From positions 138,960 through 202,959 of the forward strand of contig NZ_WXEY01000002.1 in NCBI RefSeq assembly GCF_009877425.1: a stretch of 64,000 nt of DNA, given 5' to 3'. The DNA comes from Heliomicrobium undosum (GTDB lineage: Bacteria; Bacillota; Desulfitobacteriia; Heliobacteriales; Heliobacteriaceae). Each line of letters starts with the position of its first letter. Position 1 is the stretch's first letter. Position numbers and translations under genes: made by a program. The notes under the pieces are model-generated. The model saw nothing but the letters and a program-made list of their open reading frames with translations, ran no database searches and was not told where the DNA came from. Positions 43,607 to 52,657 of the stretch are shown here, piece by piece.

Positions 43607-44310
43607 CAGCCAGTTCCCCCTCGTTTCAGATACTCGCCGACCCATGCATAGGACACTGTGTCGCGAATCCCTCCGGCATGGCCGTCAATTGGTGGAAGAT
43701 ACCGATAGACCCTGCTGACCATTTCCCCTGCGTATTCCAGCGTGGTATAACCGGTCCCGTACACGCCGTGCTTCAATTCGCCCGACTCACCAGCAAACAT
43801 TTTGAAGTGAACGGCGCTCTCTTCCTCCCAAGCACCTGGGTTGAGCCGACGATAGCTGGGGTAGGCCGCATCTAACCCTGTTTCTCCATGCAGGTGAAAG
43901 TGATCCACAGCGTTGCCTCCGCGAAGGATCACCAACCAGTAGATGGCGCCTGCTGTAAGCCCAGTCAGGTCAACAGGGATGCTGAAATACCCTCGGGCTT
44001 CCGGCAAGAATTCCTTTGGCAGAATGCTTCGCTTGAGCGTTGTCCCGTCGGAGTTGCCGTTCGCGGCCAGGCCCGAGCGAATCTCAATGATGACATCGGC
44101 CCCACTACCATGCCGGGCCAGTTCCAGTTCAACCCGAGCAACCTCCGTGGTATTAGCCGCCGTAAACCGGATGGCGTGGTCGTAGCTGGCACAGTCAAAT
44201 TCCGCGATGCCGGAGCCGGTTTTTCCATCTTTCTGTACCCCGTCGTAAATCAGCGAGAACGGCTGCAATGTGAGCAGGCTGTTCATCGTGGCCTCGTCGA
44301 GAACGCTCAC
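43606..44310 (-). CDS. Tail or baseplate protein, probable non-AUG start
   Basis: 234 residues from the GTG at 44310. The sequence is beta-rich with a carbohydrate-module-like part (IEIRSGLAANGNSDGT, GYFSIPVDLTGLTAGAIYWL). A GGAGGG site lies six bases before an ATA at 44337, which would add PINAFKAGV in front; the GTG has no site of its own. Function inferred from position between other tail genes. Confidence 0.65.
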   Translation of the reverse strand: MSVLDEATMNSLLTLQPFSLIYDGVQKDGKTGSGIAEFDCASYDHAIRFTAANTTEVARVELELARHGSGADVIIEIRSGLAANGNSDGTTLKRSILPKEFLPEARGYFSIPVDLTGLTAGAIYWLVILRGGNAVDHFHLHGETGLDAAYPSYRRLNPGAWEEESAVHFKMFAGESGELKHGVYGTGYTTLEYAGEMVSRVYRYLPPIDGHAGGIRDTVSYAWVGEYLKRGGTG

Positions 44311-44349
44311 TCCGGCCTTAAACGCGTTGATCGGTATATTCGTCCCTCC

Positions 44350-44760
44350 TTACTCGCCTTTTACCGTAATCCTCGCCTCAACAGTTAAGACCGTGTTGGC
44401 GCTTTTCGACCAGGGTTGCACCAGCAGGTTCAGCATCGTGCCCGTTCCTGCAACATCAGTGGCTCCCACGAAGATGGATACTTTGCGGTGATCCCCGTTC
44501 GCCTCCCCCGGCAGAAGCTGTGTGCGAAACCTCACCTGATTGCCCGATTGGCTTACCGATGATACGGGCTTTCGCAGCAGTTCTGCGATGGTCTCGCCGG
44601 GCGCTGTGTCGTCGCCGATGACCAGGTAAGGGCTGGGCAGTAGGCCGATGTTCTGGGCGATCAACCCGAAACCGGCCTGGGTGATGAAGTTGTTCAGCGG
44701 GCCTTTTATCGTGCCATCGGAATACTCGAAGAACCACTCGCCTTTTACGTTAACTTTCAA
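44350..44760 (-). CDS. Phage tail protein
   Basis: 136 residues from a TTG at 44760 that overlaps the upstream stop (TTGA). It has beta-strand patterns and FITQAGFGLIAQNIGLLPSP, as in small tail-appendage proteins. No motif allows a closer call. Confidence 0.62.
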   Translation of the reverse strand: MKVNVKGEWFFEYSDGTIKGPLNNFITQAGFGLIAQNIGLLPSPYLVIGDDTAPGETIAELLRKPVSSVSQSGNQVRFRTQLLPGEANGDHRKVSIFVGATDVAGTGTMLNLLVQPWSKSANTVLTVEARITVKGE

Positions 44761-46415
44761 ATAGCCACCCCGTTGCAAATGGTCATGGTCTCATCAAAGG
44801 GGCGTTTCCAGACGCGCCCCTGTACTCGTCCTGATAGAGCCCGAAAGCGAACATAACCGGGGTTCTGCAGGTCAATCGTTTGATGTAGCGGAACAGATCG
44901 CCAAGGAGAAAAAGCGATTCCGTCCAAACTGGTCGCCATCTCAACCTGGGGCCACGTGTTGGAATCAACGGTCCACAATGACAAAAACCCGGCCTCCGCA
45001 AACAGCGTCTGGACCGGGTTTAAGGGGGTTGCTTCGAACTCGAGACTTTGCTCAACCACAAAGGGCAGCTGGGCCGCTTTGGTTACAAGACTGTCGCCAA
45101 CCTGTAAGCCTTCGGTGCCATAGATGAACTTGTTCAGCCGGGCCGTTTCGTTCAAGCCTGCGTTTTTTTGGCTGCTGACCAGCGCCTGTAAGACATCCGG
45201 GATGCCGAGCAGCCGGCCGCCGTACTCCACATGATAGGTCCATTGATCCGGCGTCAGCGGCGAAAGGGTTACAGACTGGACGAGGTACGTTCCAGAGACG
45301 CCGATGTCTGGTAAGTCCACGGCGATCAATTGTCCCGGTGTCCACTCGCCTGTTTCGGTATCGAAGCTGCCTTTCACCCGGGGATTGGCGTGGCTCCGTA
45401 AATCCGCCTGCCCTGCCGCCTCCGCCGCCTCAATGGAGGTTAGCTTGGGATCGACGATGACATGTTCGTACACCCCGTCGCCGCCCTGCACCGCCGCAAC
45501 AGCCTGCTGGGAGCGGATATCGTCGATCATGGTGATTACGTCGATGTCGTAGCGGTATGTGAAAGAGAGCGTTGATCCGCCAGGTGTCGTTGCGGTCTGA
45601 GGGCTGGCTTTGACGTACTTTTCCTGGTAGTTCAGGAGGTAAGCGTACTCGGCCTCGTCATGGACGTTTTCAATCCCCACCGACACCGGCACCCCAGCAA
45701 TCTGAAAGCTCAACTCATGGGGTTTATGGGGAAGCATCCAAATCCGGGCCAACCCGTCTGCCTTGGTTTCGTAATAAAAGGGATCCGACAGCATCACACC
45801 GCCCCGGACGTACACCCGGTTGCGGAGCCCTTGGATTTGGATGTCGTGCTTGATGTTGCGGAGGGGAAACGTCTGGTCGATGGGTACGGGCGAGGACCGG
45901 GTCGTATCAGCAGGATCGAAGAACCAAACGTCCCGGAAATAGTCCACATACCAGTCCCACCCGCAATACTCGGCCAGCTTCTTGAAACACTCAGAGGGCT
46001 GCTGGTAGTCGAAGATGATAAAGGCCACATTCGGCGCACCGGTCTGGACGTGGTTTGCCGCAAAGTCGGGGGCGTACTTAAGACAGATGTCCCGCACAAT
46101 CCAATCGGCTGTGCGGTTTTCGTACGTCTCCACCACCAACCGCCGATCCAACTGGTAGGTATAGTCCTGGCACTCCACCTGCCAGATCCGCAAGGCCCCC
46201 ACCCGGCGGGACAGTTTGACTGTATCGACGATCCCCGCAAATAGCCGCTTGCCGTTGACTTCCACGATCACTTCGTCACCTTCGGTGGGCTTTACGTTCT
46301 TGATGCAAAAAGAACAGGTGTCCACCATTTGGGTGAGCACCTGTTCAATCGAAATATCCTCCAGCAGGATTGCAGAAATCCGTTCGATACCGGCGATGCG
46401 AAAGGACTCGGCCAT
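44757..46415 (-). CDS. Tail tip / baseplate hub protein
   Basis: 552 residues from the ATG at 46415 (TAATG with the tape measure stop). The N-terminal 200 residues (EVIVEVNGKRLFAGIVDTVK, WIVRDICLKYAPDF) match the layout of gp27-like hub proteins encoded right after the tape measure. The C-terminal quarter looks like a beta-sandwich module. It closes the tail tube and anchors the fibres. Confidence 0.82.
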   Translation of the reverse strand: MAESFRIAGIERISAILLEDISIEQVLTQMVDTCSFCIKNVKPTEGDEVIVEVNGKRLFAGIVDTVKLSRRVGALRIWQVECQDYTYQLDRRLVVETYENRTADWIVRDICLKYAPDFAANHVQTGAPNVAFIIFDYQQPSECFKKLAEYCGWDWYVDYFRDVWFFDPADTTRSSPVPIDQTFPLRNIKHDIQIQGLRNRVYVRGGVMLSDPFYYETKADGLARIWMLPHKPHELSFQIAGVPVSVGIENVHDEAEYAYLLNYQEKYVKASPQTATTPGGSTLSFTYRYDIDVITMIDDIRSQQAVAAVQGGDGVYEHVIVDPKLTSIEAAEAAGQADLRSHANPRVKGSFDTETGEWTPGQLIAVDLPDIGVSGTYLVQSVTLSPLTPDQWTYHVEYGGRLLGIPDVLQALVSSQKNAGLNETARLNKFIYGTEGLQVGDSLVTKAAQLPFVVEQSLEFEATPLNPVQTLFAEAGFLSLWTVDSNTWPQVEMATSLDGIAFSPWRSVPLHQTIDLQNPGYVRFRALSGRVQGRVWKRPFDETMTICNGVAI

Positions 46416-48895
46416 TACCACTTCACCCCTCGCCGGGCCAGTTGCCGTTCTAGCTGCTCCCAAATCTCCGAGGCGTTGCTGCCTTGGATCGTAATGTGAA
46501 AGGTGTTGCCGCCGCCTGCCGGTGAGAGTTCCGGCGTAGAGAAGGGTCGCGGGGCGTAGGCCGTTGAAGCGACTTCATGAGTGGCCCTGTTCGCCATCGT
46601 CCGACCGGCGTCGCCCACCGCGTCCCCCTGGCGATCCATACCCGCGATGAAGCCGAGGGCCGTGAATTCCCCGATTTCGCGCATAACCCGGGAGGGTGAG
46701 TGGATTTTCAGGGCGCTTTTGGCCGAATCGATAGCTCCCTGAAACAGGCCGGCTGCGGCGTTACGGAGCCAGCCGCCGAGGTTCATCATGCCGTCCACAA
46801 AACCGCGGACCACGTTCATGCCCATGGTAAACGCTTCTTGCTTGATTTCCTCCCATTTCTGCCGGAGGACCGTCTTGATGACCGTCATGGCCGCCATCAG
46901 CTTCCCCGGAGCCTCGGCAAAGCAGGCCAGCACCAATCGCCACATCTCTTCGGTTAGCCGCCGGAAGGTTTTTGTGGCTTCATCCCAAGTGGATTTGAGC
47001 GACAGGGCGGCGGCGATTACAGTCTCCAGAACAGAGGCGAGAATGGTCCGGGTGCTCCCGTCCACGGCGGTTAAGGTATTATTCCAAACCCGGCCAATAA
47101 ACTCCCAGGCCGAACCGATCTTCTGGCTTACCGCATTCATCGCTCGGGCGATCTCATCTTTTACCGAATTCATGCTGTCGGTGGTGGCTCGACGGATCGT
47201 ATCAAAGGCGCTGGTCCAGATTCGTTTGAGGCTTTCCCAAAGCGTGGCGACGATATCACCCAGCCGGGCTTTCGCCGCCTCGAAGGTTTCGACGATGCGA
47301 TCCCAGTTGCCAGCGACGAGGTCGATCAAAATCAGGAAGCCTGCGGCAAAGACGATTTTCAGACCGTTCCAAATGGCCTGGGCAATTGCCGCTAAGGTTT
47401 GGGTATGGGCCGAAAACAGGGCTGAAATTGCCGTCCATGCGTTCGCCACGATCGCCACGACCGTGTTGCCGGCTCCTTGAAAGATAGCGGCAATGCCGTT
47501 CCAGGCTCCCGCAGCTATACTTTGAATCGACGTAAACGCCGCACTGGCCGCCGTGCCGATTGCGGACCATACGCTACTCAGATAAGCGGAGTAGGCATCC
47601 CAAACTGCTGCAGCCGTTTCAAGGAGCCCGTCCCAGATAACCTGGAAGAAAACGCCGATACCGGTCCAAATCGAGACTGCAGTTTGCTCGATAGTTGACC
47701 AGCAAGTAGCCAGTTTTTTCGTGATTTCGTCCCAGTGGGTGTACAAATAAATCCCGGCGATTGCCAGCGTCCCGATTACGGCTGCGGCAATCCCGACCGG
47801 CGTGGCCAACGCTGCCGCCGCTGCGCCGTAGGCTGCCATGACGCTGATGGCTGCGGAAAGGATCCCATTGATGGCTGCAAACGCTGTAAATCCAGAGGCA
47901 ATGCCGAGCAGGATGGGGCTGATGATACCCCAGTTGTCTTGCAGAATTGAGAACAGCGTTGATACGCCAGTGATGATGCCGTTTAATACCGTTGCTACTC
48001 CTGGCGAGAAGGCGCCTTCTATGGCCCCCTTTAATCCGTCGGCCTTAAACCCGGACGATAGCTTGTCCACAAAAGCGATGGCCAGCGGCATGAAAGCTTT
48101 TAACCGCTCCGATACCGGCTGCAACACCTGGCCGATCAGCATGTTCGTGTTGTCTTTCAAGGTACTAAGCATCCCGGTAAAGGTCTGGCTCTGCTTCTGC
48201 ATGGCCCCGGAGAACTTGGTGCCCATTGCTTCAATCAGCGCCGGGACGGCCTCGTCAGCCATGACCTTCCCCTGGGCAGATAGCGCCATGAGTTGTTGCT
48301 TGCTCATGCCCAGTTTGTCGGCCATCAGGTCCCAGGCAGGGATGCCCCGTTCGGCCAACTGGTTCATTTCCTCCGCCGACACCTTGCCCTTGGTGGCCAT
48401 CTGGCCGAGAGCCATGGTGATGCCATTGAGGACTTCCTCTCCCCCGCCGATCGCGGATACAGCATCGCCGATGGACCGGAGGTTGGGCATGACGCTCTCG
48501 GCGCTAAAACCCATCGCCAGCATCAACTTGGCCGACTTTTGCAGGCCGGGGAACTCGAAGGGCGTCTCGGCTCCGAATCGCTGCAGTTGGCCGATCATGT
48601 CCCGCGCCTTTTCAGCGGATCCAAGCAGGGTTTCAAAAGAGATGGCCGCCTGCTCCATGTCGGCGTTAAACGACAATCCTTTGCCGATGCTCAGGCCGCC
48701 GAGGGCCGTGGTGATTGCGCCGATGGCAGGCAGGGCGACGCTCTTTAAACTAGAAAAGGCCCCACCCATTGTGGAGCCCGTCTGTTGCATCTGTCCACCG
48801 GCGTATTTCACCTGTCCCATAGCCGTCTGGATTTTCGATTGCAGGCCGGAGATATCGGCGGTGAAGCTGACAAGAACGCTGGAGAGTGAGGCCAA
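46415..48895 (-). CDS. Tail tape measure protein
   Basis: 826 residues, the longest gene. N-terminal conserved region: FSADISGLQSKI-type start, FETLLGSAEKARDMIGQLQR, then GKVSAEEMNQLAERGIPAWD. The middle has hydrophobic stretches and Trp-rich helical repeats (VWDAYSAYLSSVW); the C-terminus has SPSRVMREIGEFTALGFIAGM. It sets tail length and passes through the membrane during DNA entry. A length near 0.83 k residues suggests a siphovirus tail of roughly 120 nm by the usual proportion. Confidence 0.94.
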   Translation of the reverse strand: MASLSSVLVSFTADISGLQSKIQTAMGQVKYAGGQMQQTGSTMGGAFSSLKSVALPAIGAITTALGGLSIGKGLSFNADMEQAAISFETLLGSAEKARDMIGQLQRFGAETPFEFPGLQKSAKLMLAMGFSAESVMPNLRSIGDAVSAIGGGEEVLNGITMALGQMATKGKVSAEEMNQLAERGIPAWDLMADKLGMSKQQLMALSAQGKVMADEAVPALIEAMGTKFSGAMQKQSQTFTGMLSTLKDNTNMLIGQVLQPVSERLKAFMPLAIAFVDKLSSGFKADGLKGAIEGAFSPGVATVLNGIITGVSTLFSILQDNWGIISPILLGIASGFTAFAAINGILSAAISVMAAYGAAAAALATPVGIAAAVIGTLAIAGIYLYTHWDEITKKLATCWSTIEQTAVSIWTGIGVFFQVIWDGLLETAAAVWDAYSAYLSSVWSAIGTAASAAFTSIQSIAAGAWNGIAAIFQGAGNTVVAIVANAWTAISALFSAHTQTLAAIAQAIWNGLKIVFAAGFLILIDLVAGNWDRIVETFEAAKARLGDIVATLWESLKRIWTSAFDTIRRATTDSMNSVKDEIARAMNAVSQKIGSAWEFIGRVWNNTLTAVDGSTRTILASVLETVIAAALSLKSTWDEATKTFRRLTEEMWRLVLACFAEAPGKLMAAMTVIKTVLRQKWEEIKQEAFTMGMNVVRGFVDGMMNLGGWLRNAAAGLFQGAIDSAKSALKIHSPSRVMREIGEFTALGFIAGMDRQGDAVGDAGRTMANRATHEVASTAYAPRPFSTPELSPAGGGNTFHITIQGSNASEIWEQLERQLARRGVKW

Positions 48896-48916
48896 CCGCT
48901 TCCCTCCTTATCGGCC

Positions 48917-49527
48917 CTACGATTTGAACTTCTGTTTTAACTCCGACAGAGCTTGAAGCTGCTCGTTACGTTGAACCCGCTTCACATCAGCCGTTTTGCC
49001 GAGCAGTTTATCGGGCGTTACCGGCCGCTTCAGGTTCCCGCTGGCGTTCATGATGTGGCAGGCCAGCCAGGCTGTCCGGTAATCCTCGGCTTCCTGGCGC
49101 TGACGCTCGGCCTCAAACCGGCTGTCGATGAGGTCCAGCAGTTCGGCCAGCGTGATCGCCCAAAACTGATCCGGGGAAAAACCAAGCGAGCCGAAGGCGA
49201 CCTTTTTGAGTTGGTCCCAGTCGGCTCGCGTTAATCGTTTTTTCGGGTCGCCGTTTCAAAGGCTTCCGCAATCTTGGTCTGGACGTAGGCCATGTTCTCA
49301 AAATCCACCCAATCGCCCACGGCTTTCTCCGTCAGTTCCGGGGCTTCATGGATGAGCCCGGCCCACAGGAACGTGCGGATCGCCTTGAGGCCAAGGTTTG
49401 CCTCGCCCAGTTCTGTTACCGTCAGCCCCAGCTTATCTTCAATTTCGGCCAGGGCGTTGAGGGTGTAGCGGAGCCGCCGAGGCTTGTCCAGGTCAATATC
49501 CACGAATCCACGCTGTTTGTTTGCCAT
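48917..49527 (-). CDS. Tail assembly chaperone GT, made by -1 frameshift
   Basis: The upstream chaperone frame ends CGA AAA AAC GAT TAA. The heptamer A-AAA-AAC (49237-49243) is in the correct phase for -1 slippage. The -1 frame then continues without a stop for about 107 codons (TRADWDQLKKVAFGSLGFSP, FEAERQRQEAEDYRTAWLA) to a TAG at 48917. That extension has no start codon of its own near its beginning. A G/GT pair joined by -1 frameshifting just before the tape measure gene is a hallmark of tailed phages. Confidence 0.82.
49231..49527 (-). CDS. Tail assembly chaperone G
   Basis: 98 residues, the unshifted product. It is acidic and helical (LNALAEIEDKLGLTVTELGE, IRTFLWAGLIHEAPELTEKA), as expected for the Gp13/GpG-like chaperones that coat the tape measure before tube assembly. 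It precedes the frameshift signal and the tape measure gene. Confidence 0.83.
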   Translation of the reverse strand: MANKQRGFVDIDLDKPRRLRYTLNALAEIEDKLGLTVTELGEANLGLKAIRTFLWAGLIHEAPELTEKAVGDWVDFENMAYVQTKIAEAFETATRKND

Positions 49528-49539
49528 CCGTTACCTCCT

Positions 49540-49965
49540 TTAGCTTCCTGTCGATACCGCCAACGCCCCGGTGCCGGTCAAAGTCAGTTTGTAGGTCGCC
49601 GCGTCATCCTGGGGGAACTCGTAGGGAAAGTCAGTGATGATGCAGGTTCCGGTGTATCGCTTGCCGGAAGGCAGCCGGATTTCCGCTTTCAATGTGGATC
49701 GGCTGTTAAACACTTCGTCCAGGTGGTCCAAGGCGGTGTCGCTCTCCAACATGAATCCGTCGCAATCGATGCTCCAGGAGAGCACCCCGGCCACATTCTC
49801 AGCCCAGCCGTAGGCGTCCTTGGAAGTGGTTTCGATCAGGTTGGCCGAACGGTTCAGGGTGGCTCCACTCTGGCCGCCAACCACCGTGTATACGGGCTGG
49901 CTGGTGACGGAATCCGAACCCGTTTGGACGTACAGCAGCACGTCTACGCCTGCGATTTTTGCCAA
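49540..49965 (-). CDS. Major tail protein (tail tube)
   Basis: 141 residues, TP901-1-type tube size. Features: VDVLLYVQTG at the start, LNRSANLIETTSKDAYGWAE, DHLDEVFNSRSTLKAEIRLP and a C-terminal KLTLTGTGAL strand. Encoded right before the tail chaperones, as in many siphoviruses. Confidence 0.86.
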   Translation of the reverse strand: MAKIAGVDVLLYVQTGSDSVTSQPVYTVVGGQSGATLNRSANLIETTSKDAYGWAENVAGVLSWSIDCDGFMLESDTALDHLDEVFNSRSTLKAEIRLPSGKRYTGTCIITDFPYEFPQDDAATYKLTLTGTGALAVSTGS

Positions 49966-49969
49966 ATAA

Positions 49970-50338
49970 TCAAGCCTCCTCAGTGATCAAGGTGAAATTC
50001 AGCGAGTAGACAGAACGATTGTTTTCATCGAGGCCCAGAAACAGAGGTCCAGACTGTGCGGCTGCACAAAAAATGACGTGGGTTGTTCCCACGTCGAAGT
50101 TGCGTTTGCCGTGAAGGGCCTGATGAAGGTCAGTGGCTTTTTTCTCTGCCACAGCCGGATCGCTGGCCCGGATCAATATCTGTAAGGCGGGGCGGCTGAT
50201 GTTTGCTTTCAGACTTGCTTCTCCCCCGCCTGTCAGCTGGACAGCCGCACAATCACCAGCCAGCGGTGGGAACGTATTGGCGAAGTACGTGAAGGGGGCG
50301 GTTTGCTTGAGGACCGCGATGAGTTCGGTGATACTCAC
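49970..50338 (-). CDS. Tail terminator / minor capsid protein
   Basis: 122 residues. The pattern ISRPALQILIRASDPAVAEKKATDLHQAL fits tail terminators, which join head and tail. Its position just upstream of the major tail protein agrees. Called from size, order and this pattern. Confidence 0.72.
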   Translation of the reverse strand: MSITELIAVLKQTAPFTYFANTFPPLAGDCAAVQLTGGGEASLKANISRPALQILIRASDPAVAEKKATDLHQALHGKRNFDVGTTHVIFCAAAQSGPLFLGLDENNRSVYSLNFTLITEEA

Positions 50339-50342
50339 CTCA

Positions 50343-50768
50343 TTAAGCCCCCTTAATCACGGATTGCAGTTCCCGTTCGATGTGCTGTTTGTACGCCGGA
50401 GTTTCGCCTTCCAGCGGTCGGGTCAAAAACTTAGTTCCAACGGGGTAGTGCTTGCCGCTCATGCCCACGCCGCCGGGTTTCGCAAGGGAGCCAGAGCCGA
50501 GCCGATATCGGCATTCATGCATCCACAGGGCGTAGTTGAACGGGCCTTCCTTGACGCAGTAATCCACCTTGGCAGCTACTTTGCTTCTGACAGCGGTCAC
50601 TTCCTTGGCATAGGACTTTTCCAACACGCCCTTATCGTGAGGGGCCGTTTCCGAGGACGTGCGGACCAAATCGTCGGCACAGTCGTGGACGGCGCGGGAC
50701 AACTGTTTCTGAATTTCCTTCTGTACCCGCCGGAGAATACGGTCATCGATCTTGAAGCGAGCTTTCAT
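50343..50768 (-). CDS. HK97 gp10-like head-tail protein
   Basis: 141 residues. The segment DLVRTSSETAPHDKGVLEKSYAKEV followed by YALWMHECRYRLG and the C-terminal LTRPLEGETPAYKQHIEREL has the usual gp10-like pattern (a helix, the APxDxG turn, then the H/Y-rich part). Overlaps the upstream gene by one base. Confidence 0.78.
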   Translation of the reverse strand: MKARFKIDDRILRRVQKEIQKQLSRAVHDCADDLVRTSSETAPHDKGVLEKSYAKEVTAVRSKVAAKVDYCVKEGPFNYALWMHECRYRLGSGSLAKPGGVGMSGKHYPVGTKFLTRPLEGETPAYKQHIERELQSVIKGA

Positions 50769-51070
50769 CAGACCACCACTTTCGTGAACAGGGGTTTGCC
50801 GCTGAAATCCCGCAGAACATCAATGCGAACAGGGTTTTTTCGGGTGGTGCGGCCCAATTCATCGGTCCATTCCAGTTGATCGCCGTATTCCACCGGAGCC
50901 AACCCTTTGAGCAGGATTTCAGCCGTCAGGACGATTTCCTGCCCATTGGCGTTGGTCATCCGCTTCGAACTTGAATCCAGCCGACATAGGTAGGCAACGG
51001 GCTCGCTGAGGGCCGGGTTTCCCCAAATGTCCAGTTCCCCGGAGCGCCGAATGAGGACGGTCTGCTTCAT
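50768..51070 (-). CDS. Head-tail connector / minor capsid protein
   Basis: 100 residues. YGDQLEWTDELGRTTRKNPV resembles head-closure proteins that sit between the connector and the gp10-like protein. The start ATG is preceded by a good ribosome site. Assigned mainly by gene order. Confidence 0.7.
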   Translation of the reverse strand: MKQTVLIRRSGELDIWGNPALSEPVAYLCRLDSSSKRMTNANGQEIVLTAEILLKGLAPVEYGDQLEWTDELGRTTRKNPVRIDVLRDFSGKPLFTKVVV

Positions 51071-51075
51071 CGGAA

Positions 51076-51423
51076 TCAGTCAGCATACCTCCCCACCCGG
51101 CGGCCCAGAATGGCGATCACTTCAGGGGAAATGCGGGGGACCGTGTTCATAGAGATGCCAAGGCCGCTGACAGAAACGGAGGTCACGCCCTGCTGGGACT
51201 TGCGAACCGTTTCGTCCATTCGCAAGAGCCACAGGGCTTGCTCGAACACCGCTTCATCGGGAAGAGGCCGGGTGTCCCGTCGATAACTTCGGAACACCCG
51301 GTAAAGCTGAGTTTCAGCCGTGTTCAAGGCGCGATGGCGAGTGACGTCGTCGGCTGCCGTCCATTCCTCGTTATGAAGAACTTGCGTGACAAAGTAGGTG
51401 TTGGCTAGATTTAGATCCGCCAT
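51076..51423 (-). CDS. Head-tail connector protein
   Basis: 115 residues, helical N-terminal part (ANTYFVTQVLHNEEWTAADD, TAETQLYRVFRSYRRDTRPL). This fits phage head-tail connectors that follow the capsid gene. No catalytic motif. Confidence 0.72.
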   Translation of the reverse strand: MADLNLANTYFVTQVLHNEEWTAADDVTRHRALNTAETQLYRVFRSYRRDTRPLPDEAVFEQALWLLRMDETVRKSQQGVTSVSVSGLGISMNTVPRISPEVIAILGRRVGRYAD

Positions 51424-51433
51424 CTCGCCTCAC

Positions 51434-51628
51434 CTACTTCGCAACGGTCTTCGGCTTCTTTTCTTCCGCCGGTTCCTCGCCGATAACTTCAGCGGTATAT
51501 CCGTAATCGTTTGTCAGAAGGTTTTTCAGTCGTTCATCTTCCACGATGGCCTCACCGTTTTGAAAAAGTACGCCCTCCGTTACACCGTTATAGATCGCGT
51601 TGGGCGTCTTAATCCGATACTTCGCCAA
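51434..51628 (-). CDS. Small capsid-associated protein
   Basis: 64 residues, MAKYRIKTPNAIYNGVTEGV with an acidic then Lys-rich tail (EEPAEEKKPKTVAK). It lies directly after the capsid gene, where stabilising or decoration proteins often sit. Unknown family. Confidence 0.6.
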   Translation of the reverse strand: MAKYRIKTPNAIYNGVTEGVLFQNGEAIVEDERLKNLLTNDYGYTAEVIGEEPAEEKKPKTVAK

Positions 51629-51689
51629 TCTTTTCCCTCCCTACGAAAAATGAAGGCGTGGCAGATCGCTCCACCACGCCGTTCATCGA

Positions 51690-52595
51690 TTAGGATTTTT
51701 TGATGTACCGCAGCCGTGCGGCTGCCCGAGGATGGAACACCGCCATCCCGCAGTAGAACTCAATCCGGGTGCGGAATACGGGCTTGCTGTCGATCTCGCC
51801 AAGGTCTCGAACAGATACGCCGCCGTTACGCAGGCCCGAGACATACTGCTCGGTCCCGAATTTAATAGCGTAGATGGAGCCTGTGTTGGACTCCGTACCG
51901 GCCTTGTTCAGTTCGTTAAAACCAAGGATTTCTTGTCCGGCTCCGTCGGTTTCGATGATGCGGATGGGGATCCCAGCGTAGGTGCTGACTTGTCGACCAA
52001 AGGAATCCTCGCCACTCTCGATATAGTGGGTGGAGGTCTTCAACGACTTCTTGATTTCACGACGCATCGCTTTGGAGCAAAGAAGGATGTCCGGTTCACC
52101 TTCTACCGCGTCAATCAGTTCGTCCAGCTTGTCCGAATCGAAGAATCCATCGTTATTATCAATAATTTGAGAACCAGTGAGCCGTTTTTGCAGCCCGTCG
52201 AACTGCCCCGGCAAAGCAGCGTCGCCCTTGAAAAAAGCTCGGGTAAACTCCAAAGCGAGGGCCTTGGCTTTCAGGTCCGTGTGGATGGACCGGATGTCGT
52301 TGACATTCCCACGGGTCTGGACGAGGAACTTGTCAATGTCAACGTCCCCGCCGAGGATATACAGTCCCTCGGAGAGTTGATTGACGACGCCTGCGGATTC
52401 GACGTAACCTTCATTGACGGAACGGAACGCGATGCCGGGCAAAGTTTGCTCCTGATTGTACTTGTACGAGTTGCCCGAAATCTCCATGAACGGCAAGAGT
52501 TCCAGGATGGGAGACGAACGGGCAAAGGTTTGGATGACGCCTTTCTGCAGAATATCAGTCGATAGCTTCGCGGCTTCCGTCATCGTTAATGCCAA
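51690..52595 (-). CDS. Major capsid protein
   Basis: 301 residues, HK97-fold type. MTEAAKLSTDILQKGVIQTF at the N-terminus, ALEFTRAFFKGDAALPGQFDG in the E-loop/spine region, and a C-terminal domain ending FRTRIEFYCGMAVFHPRAAA. No N-terminal scaffold-like delta domain, consistent with the separate scaffold gene upstream. Starts at a TTG after GGGAGG. Confidence 0.9.
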   Translation of the reverse strand: MALTMTEAAKLSTDILQKGVIQTFARSSPILELLPFMEISGNSYKYNQEQTLPGIAFRSVNEGYVESAGVVNQLSEGLYILGGDVDIDKFLVQTRGNVNDIRSIHTDLKAKALALEFTRAFFKGDAALPGQFDGLQKRLTGSQIIDNNDGFFDSDKLDELIDAVEGEPDILLCSKAMRREIKKSLKTSTHYIESGEDSFGRQVSTYAGIPIRIIETDGAGQEILGFNELNKAGTESNTGSIYAIKFGTEQYVSGLRNGGVSVRDLGEIDSKPVFRTRIEFYCGMAVFHPRAAARLRYIKKS

Positions 52596-52628
52596 AGAAT
52601 GTATTCCTCCCTAATCGTTTTTGGGCAT

Positions 52629-52657
52629 AAAAAAAGCGCAATCCGCGAGGATTACGC
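52629..52657 (-). terminator. Terminator overlapping the scaffold stop codon
   Basis: GCGTAATCC-TCGC-GGATTGCGC followed by T7 on the minus strand. The stem contains the scaffold gene's TAA stop. It sits between scaffold and capsid genes and could adjust their ratio or mark a processing site. Confidence 0.7.

Noticed and set aside
47838-48956. 372-codon plus-strand open frame
   Set aside because: Antisense to the tape measure gene.
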